From JBKCUK01 sp046318415 (GTDB taxonomy: Bacteria > Pseudomonadota > Alphaproteobacteria > Caedimonadales > Caedimonadaceae), in assembly GCA_046318415.1 (NCBI GenBank), contig JBKCUK010000010.1, positions 186,001 through 250,000 of the forward strand: a stretch of 64,000 bases of DNA, given 5' to 3'. Positions 61,147 through 64,000 of the stretch are shown here, in pieces. The stretch's first letter is position 1. Each line of letters begins with the position of its first letter. The position numbers and the translations under genes were made by a program. The notes below the pieces were generated by a model, which worked only from the letters and a program-made list of their open reading frames with translations, was not told the DNA's origin and ran no database searches.

Positions 61147-62022
61147 CGTGTGTTACCCCATTACCTTTGAATCAATTTTGGCATATTTGACGATAGGGTT
61201 AAGTCATGCCAAGTTGAACCAAGGCGTATTTTTCTAACTTTAACATTTCACACTTGCAATGGCGGCTGTGCGTTCATGAAAAGGCGGACATTCGTGCCCA
61301 CAAAACGGGTTATAGTGAGTGAGCTAAAAAGGAAATCCTTCAAGTTTCCCCTGCTTGTTCTGGGCACAAAACCAGGCGCATGACGCGCACGATCTCGTCT
61401 TATTGATGCAATTATGAACCAAAGTTTTCCTCTACACCCCGAATGAATGGAACACATCCGGTATGCGCAGGTATTATGCCTAGATGTTGAAGCCACCCTA
61501 TCAGCACAAGGGAAGGTAAAACTGGAGCCCCTTTTTCCCACAAACATCCCAGCTGCAGGGATCTGACGATACCTAAGATGTCAGCAAGTTTTCGAGACCA
61601 ACCCAGAGCGTCAAAGGCGGGCATATGATCCCAAGCAAGGGTCAAATGGGGTCAATATTCTCAAAGTACAAACAACAAAGGCATCTCAAACCGGCACACA
61701 TCTGAGCGAAATCGCCATATTACCGGTTTGCCATTCTTTGCCATTCATAGGTGAGTGTCCACTGTCGTCATAAGCGCTTGCATCGTTCCTTTTCTATAAA
61801 GGCACCAATTCCAAGCGATCACTGAGGGGACGAATCCAACAAAACATGATAAATAATGACTGCAGCAGTCATGACGGCCCTAAGAGGGATAAACAATACA
61901 GTATCTGATCGTTCCAGAAGACTGGATATTAGGTGGTCATTCACAGTCATAGATTCCAACAGCGCTACCCCTAAGCGCTCCAACGAGATGACCGACTCAT
62001 CACGCACAAGAGCTAAGCGGTC
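61147..62022. other. 876-base stretch without a convincing gene
   Basis: Short open frames occur on both strands but none has a ribosome site plus recognisable sequence. A 62-codon minus-strand frame from a GTG at 62007, 15 bases after fliE, ends in a hydrophobic segment (VLFIPLRAVMTAAVIIYHVL). fliQ often follows fliE, so a decayed remnant is conceivable but not supported. A small palindrome TGACTGCAGCAGTCA lies at 61857-61871. The stretch separates the F-box array from the flagellar genes and may be decayed DNA. Confidence 0.5.
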
Positions 62023-62328
62023 TCACATGCTTGATCGGTTGATCTCTCGCACCGCCTCAAGAAGATTGGACCAGACAGATTGAAATTCTTGGACCGCGAT
62101 ATTGGCGCGGGTGCTGGCTTCCATGACCTCTAACAGTGACGCCTGTCCTTGGGCAGCTGCAAGCGCCACGCTTTCCGATTGCCGAGAGGCCTCAATAGCC
62201 CCCTGAATGGGCTCATTTAAAAACGCAGCAAAGGATGAGCCGGATGAGGGGGCCTGCGGTGCAATATTGGCAGCCCCAGCATACGCTTGGCTTGCCAGTT
62301 GCGGTGACGTTTTTATGGCCTGCGTCAT
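62023..62328 (-). CDS. fliE: Flagellar hook-basal body protein FliE
   Basis: 101 residues, the small protein linking the MS ring to the rod. The C-terminal half is typical: GQASLLEVMEASTRANIAVQ, then EFQSVWSNLLEAVREINRSS. The N-terminus is Ala/Ser rich. It is downstream of flgB and flgC, the usual order, but a 245-base spacer at 62329-62573 holding nothing I recognise separates it from flgC. Confidence 0.82.
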   Translation of the reverse strand: MTQAIKTSPQLASQAYAGAANIAPQAPSSGSSFAAFLNEPIQGAIEASRQSESVALAAAQGQASLLEVMEASTRANIAVQEFQSVWSNLLEAVREINRSSM

Positions 62329-62573
62329 TGAAGCTCTCCCTTATTCTTATTCGTTATCGAAGCGTCCTTCCCGGCGACTTCCAAGCTCCTCGCCCGTCTT
62401 CATTCACCATTTTGAGCGGCTCAGCCTTTGTCCACTCATGGACCTATCTTCTCTTTACTGACCCTCAACAAGCAACGCGATTACTGCAAAACCCACGAGG
62501 ATCTCTGACAAAGCAACCCTTATTCTCCGTAAGACCGCCACCAAAGGGGAAGCGCCCACAAATCAGTAAACCA

Positions 62574-62978
62574 CTAGTTTCCAGAAATCAGCTTAATGGT
62601 TTTATACTGCAAATCCGTTGCGTTTTCGTAAACTTTCATGGCCCGCTCCATATCCTGCTTGGCTTGGGTCACGTCCATCATCTGCACCAACGGATCAACA
62701 ACCGGCATGGACACGTATCCATCGGCATTGGCAAGCGGATGCTGAGGGTCATACTGTTGCCGCACCCGGTTAGGTTGGGCTTGCGGCCGATTGGCTTTGA
62801 CCACCTCAACCCCCGTCGCACGATCAACGGTGGCCTGAAAGCTGACACCTTTGGGCACATAGCCCACCGACTGGGCATTGGCCATATTTCCCATACCCAC
62901 TTCCATGCGCTTCTCATAGGCCTGCATGGCGCGGCTTGCAATCATCTGAACCTTCATAAGCGCATCATGGTTTGCCAT
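62574..62978 (-). CDS. flgC: Flagellar basal-body rod protein FlgC
   Basis: 134 residues. The C-terminal family signature is clear: YDPQHPLANADGYVSMPVVD and PLVQMMDVTQAKQDMERAMK. The N-terminal motif usually reading NxANANTPGYR is diverged here (GNMANAQSVGYVPKGVSF). FlgC forms the proximal rod with FlgB and FlgF. It starts 37 bases after flgB. Length is normal, so it is probably functional. Confidence 0.9.
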   Translation of the reverse strand: MANHDALMKVQMIASRAMQAYEKRMEVGMGNMANAQSVGYVPKGVSFQATVDRATGVEVVKANRPQAQPNRVRQQYDPQHPLANADGYVSMPVVDPLVQMMDVTQAKQDMERAMKVYENATDLQYKTIKLISGN

Positions 62979-63015
62979 CTTAAGCCCCTGTTTTTGCCTT
63001 ATGCCTGATCATCAT

Positions 63016-63405
63016 TTACTTACCCATGCGGGCGATCAACCGCGCACGACTTGCAAAACTATTATACAAGCTCGCCATTTCATTATAACGCACACTTGAC
63101 TCATTCAGGCGCTGTAACTGCTCTTGCGGTTCAATATTGTTTCCATTCAAGGATTGCGCCGTATCACGGGTATTGCTGACTTTGTAAGCGCCACCCTTCT
63201 CACCACCACCCAGGTGCTTAGGGTGCGTCTTCGCCAATTCACCAGCGCGCATGTGAAGCGAAAAAGGCTGGAGACGTTTTTCTTGGGCCCCAGGAATAGG
63301 TGCACGCGCAATATTGTCCGCAAGCACTTCTTGATTTTTAGACTCATAATGCATGCGCGCTGTTATCGCTTGAAAAACGTTAACTTTTTTTAAGTCCATC
63401 ACCAT
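63016..63405 (-). CDS. flgB: Flagellar basal-body rod protein FlgB
   Basis: 129 residues. The start at 63405 has GAAGGAG about eight bases upstream. VFQAITARMHYESKNQEVLA and DNIARAPIPGAQEKRLQPF match the FlgB N-terminus (usual NIANADTPGY); the C-terminus RYNEMASLYNSFASRARLIA is typical. First gene of flgB-flgC-fliE, divergent from csrA. FlgB is exported by the flagellar type III apparatus to build the rod. Confidence 0.9.
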   Translation of the reverse strand: MVMDLKKVNVFQAITARMHYESKNQEVLADNIARAPIPGAQEKRLQPFSLHMRAGELAKTHPKHLGGGEKGGAYKVSNTRDTAQSLNGNNIEPQEQLQRLNESSVRYNEMASLYNSFASRARLIARMGK

Positions 63406-63444
63406 GGATACACTCCTTCACCTACATTTTGTGGCGCGCTTCGA

Positions 63445-63459
63445 TTAATAATACGTAAA
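63445..63459. promoter_or_regulatory. Possible CtrA-like site between flgB and csrA
   Basis: TTAA-N7-TAAA at 63445-63459 matches the alphaproteobacterial CtrA consensus TTAA-N7-TTAA at seven of eight positions. An AAATTTT-T-AAAATTT palindrome (63457-63471) overlaps its end. The region is AT-rich, so a chance match is possible. Confidence 0.3.
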
Positions 63460-63509
63460 TTTTTAAAATTTGTGTTAATATCAAACAAAATGATAAAGGG
63501 CATTGTTCA

Positions 63510-63722
63510 GTGCTTTACATTGCAAGAAAGCCTGGGGAGGCTGTGATCATTAATGGGGGCATCAAGGTGACGGTAACAGAAGTGCGTGGCCGCACAGCGA
63601 AGCTTGCCTTTGAATTCCCACCCCATACCTCGGTCCTTCGCGAAGAGTTGTATGCACGGATTATGGATGAAAATCGTAATGCGGCAGCCAGCCTTGACCT
63701 CTTGCAGGAGGAACTCCAATGA
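63510..63722 (+). CDS. csrA: Carbon storage regulator CsrA
   Basis: 70 residues from a GTG with AAGGG about ten bases upstream. The RNA-binding beta core is recognisable: LYIARKPGEAVIINGGIKVT and TAKLAFEFPPHTSVLREEL; the usual reading is LTRKxGExIxIxDxI and GxxApxxvxVxRxEI. Several positions differ (ALA-FEF, VLREEL), so RNA affinity may be changed. CsrA often controls flagellin translation near flagellar genes in alphaproteobacteria. It overlaps the next gene by four bases (ATGA). Confidence 0.85.
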   Translation: MLYIARKPGEAVIINGGIKVTVTEVRGRTAKLAFEFPPHTSVLREELYARIMDENRNAAASLDLLQEELQ

Positions 63723-64000
63723 CCCTTGCCCCTGATGACGTACTTCTTGCACGGCTCGAAACTTTGACTGCCCAGGTTGATTTCCTTGCTGGCCAAATCA
63801 AAGAAGACAAACCGCTCAGCTATGATCCGCTGATTCAGGAAATCAACACCGTACTGATGGAGGTGGGAAAGCTCACCATGACGTCCAGTCTGTTGAGCAA
63901 AATCACAGCTCTTCGCACCAGCGTCGATAAGCTGATGACGGCTGTCTCAGCACAGCAAGCCCAGATCAAAAGCTTGCTTCATCAACAGGAAGCAGGACAT
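63719..64000 (+). CDS. Coiled-coil protein of unknown function (partial)
   Basis: The gene starts at ATG 63719, overlapping the csrA stop, and runs off the right edge with 94 residues visible. The sequence MTLAPDDVLLARLETLTAQV continues as heptad-like, Leu-rich helices (LTMTSSLLSKITALRTSVDK). There is no signal peptide. Position next to csrA and the rod genes suggests a flagellar accessory role, which is only inference. I do not recognise the family. Confidence 0.6.
   Translation, partial: MTLAPDDVLLARLETLTAQVDFLAGQIKEDKPLSYDPLIQEINTVLMEVGKLTMTSSLLSKITALRTSVDKLMTAVSAQQAQIKSLLHQQEAGH

Noticed and set aside
61412..61645. Possible transposase or IS remnant in the gap before fliE
   Set aside because: No terminal inverted repeats, target duplication or transposase motif could be seen in any frame.
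62235..63008. 257-codon plus-strand frame
   Set aside because: It covers fliE and flgC in antisense; both of those match known families.
1..64000. CRISPR array, prophage or toxin-antitoxin module
   Set aside because: No regularly spaced repeats, phage structural or integrase genes, or toxin-antitoxin pair were recognised in the window.

Overview
The window looks like a chromosomal segment of an intracellular alphaproteobacterium, most likely a protist endosymbiont of the Holosporales/Rickettsiales type. The housekeeping genes and several gene orders are alphaproteobacterial: nuoA-to-I, proS-lolC-lolD beside dnaE, glyA-nrdR, and a short ProS without an editing insertion. Among them sits an unusually dense set of Sec-exported, eukaryote-like proteins: F-box proteins, leucine-rich repeats, a patatin fold, a giant Nudix protein and a phytase-like tyrosine phosphatase with Sel1 repeats. 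The taxonomic placement is inference; there is no rRNA gene in the window.

Layout. 1-1100: a partial lytic transglycosylase and a small secreted protein. 1101-1419: repeat debris. 1420-9595 (minus): a respiratory complex I operon, nuoABCDEFGHI, with a good promoter upstream of nuoA and no nuoJ-N. 9697-14592 (minus): a 2H phosphoesterase, an AmpD-like amidase and dnaE. 14803-16827 (plus): a large secreted protein lying between dnaE and lolD. 16902-20111 (minus): lolD, lolC/E and proS. 20370-29638: the first effector-like block, with a 1636-residue Nudix-bearing secreted protein, a metaxin/FAXC-like GST overlapping a patatin-fold protein whose catalytic residues are both altered, and a secreted orphan behind phbB. 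29649-41933: metabolism, transport and housekeeping (phbB, EamA transporter, rlmH, DAACS symporter, EAL protein, rhlE, qmcA-nfeD, glyA-nrdR), with two tRNA-Glu genes in opposite orientation that differ only in the wobble base of the anticodon. 42022-45193: a frameshifted F-box/LRR protein and a PTP-Sel1 lipoprotein. 45226-51194 (minus): the translation operon rpmI-rplT-pheS-pheT-lepA. 51378-55227 (minus): a secreted LRR protein behind a thioesterase, enoyl-CoA hydratase and HSDL2-like SDR operon. 55450-61146 (minus): a tandem array of five related secreted F-box genes, two of them broken. 61147-62022: no convincing gene. 62023-63405 (minus): fliE, flgC and flgB. 63510-end (plus): csrA and a partial coiled-coil gene.

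The best candidate for something undescribed is the F-box array. Its members combine a Sec signal peptide ending in Ala-Ser-Asp-Leu, one or two F-box motifs, and a shared C-terminal region with a YGPY...W motif and a terminal FDLxxLxYYSWR-like signature that I cannot assign to a known family. The expected job, inferred from F-box biology, is recruiting host SCF ubiquitin ligase, but the Sec signal implies an unusual export route. One member carries two F-boxes and is broken in a G-run, and one is a chimeric remnant, so the family seems to be turning over rapidly.

All assignments come from reading motifs and gene order; no database search was possible.
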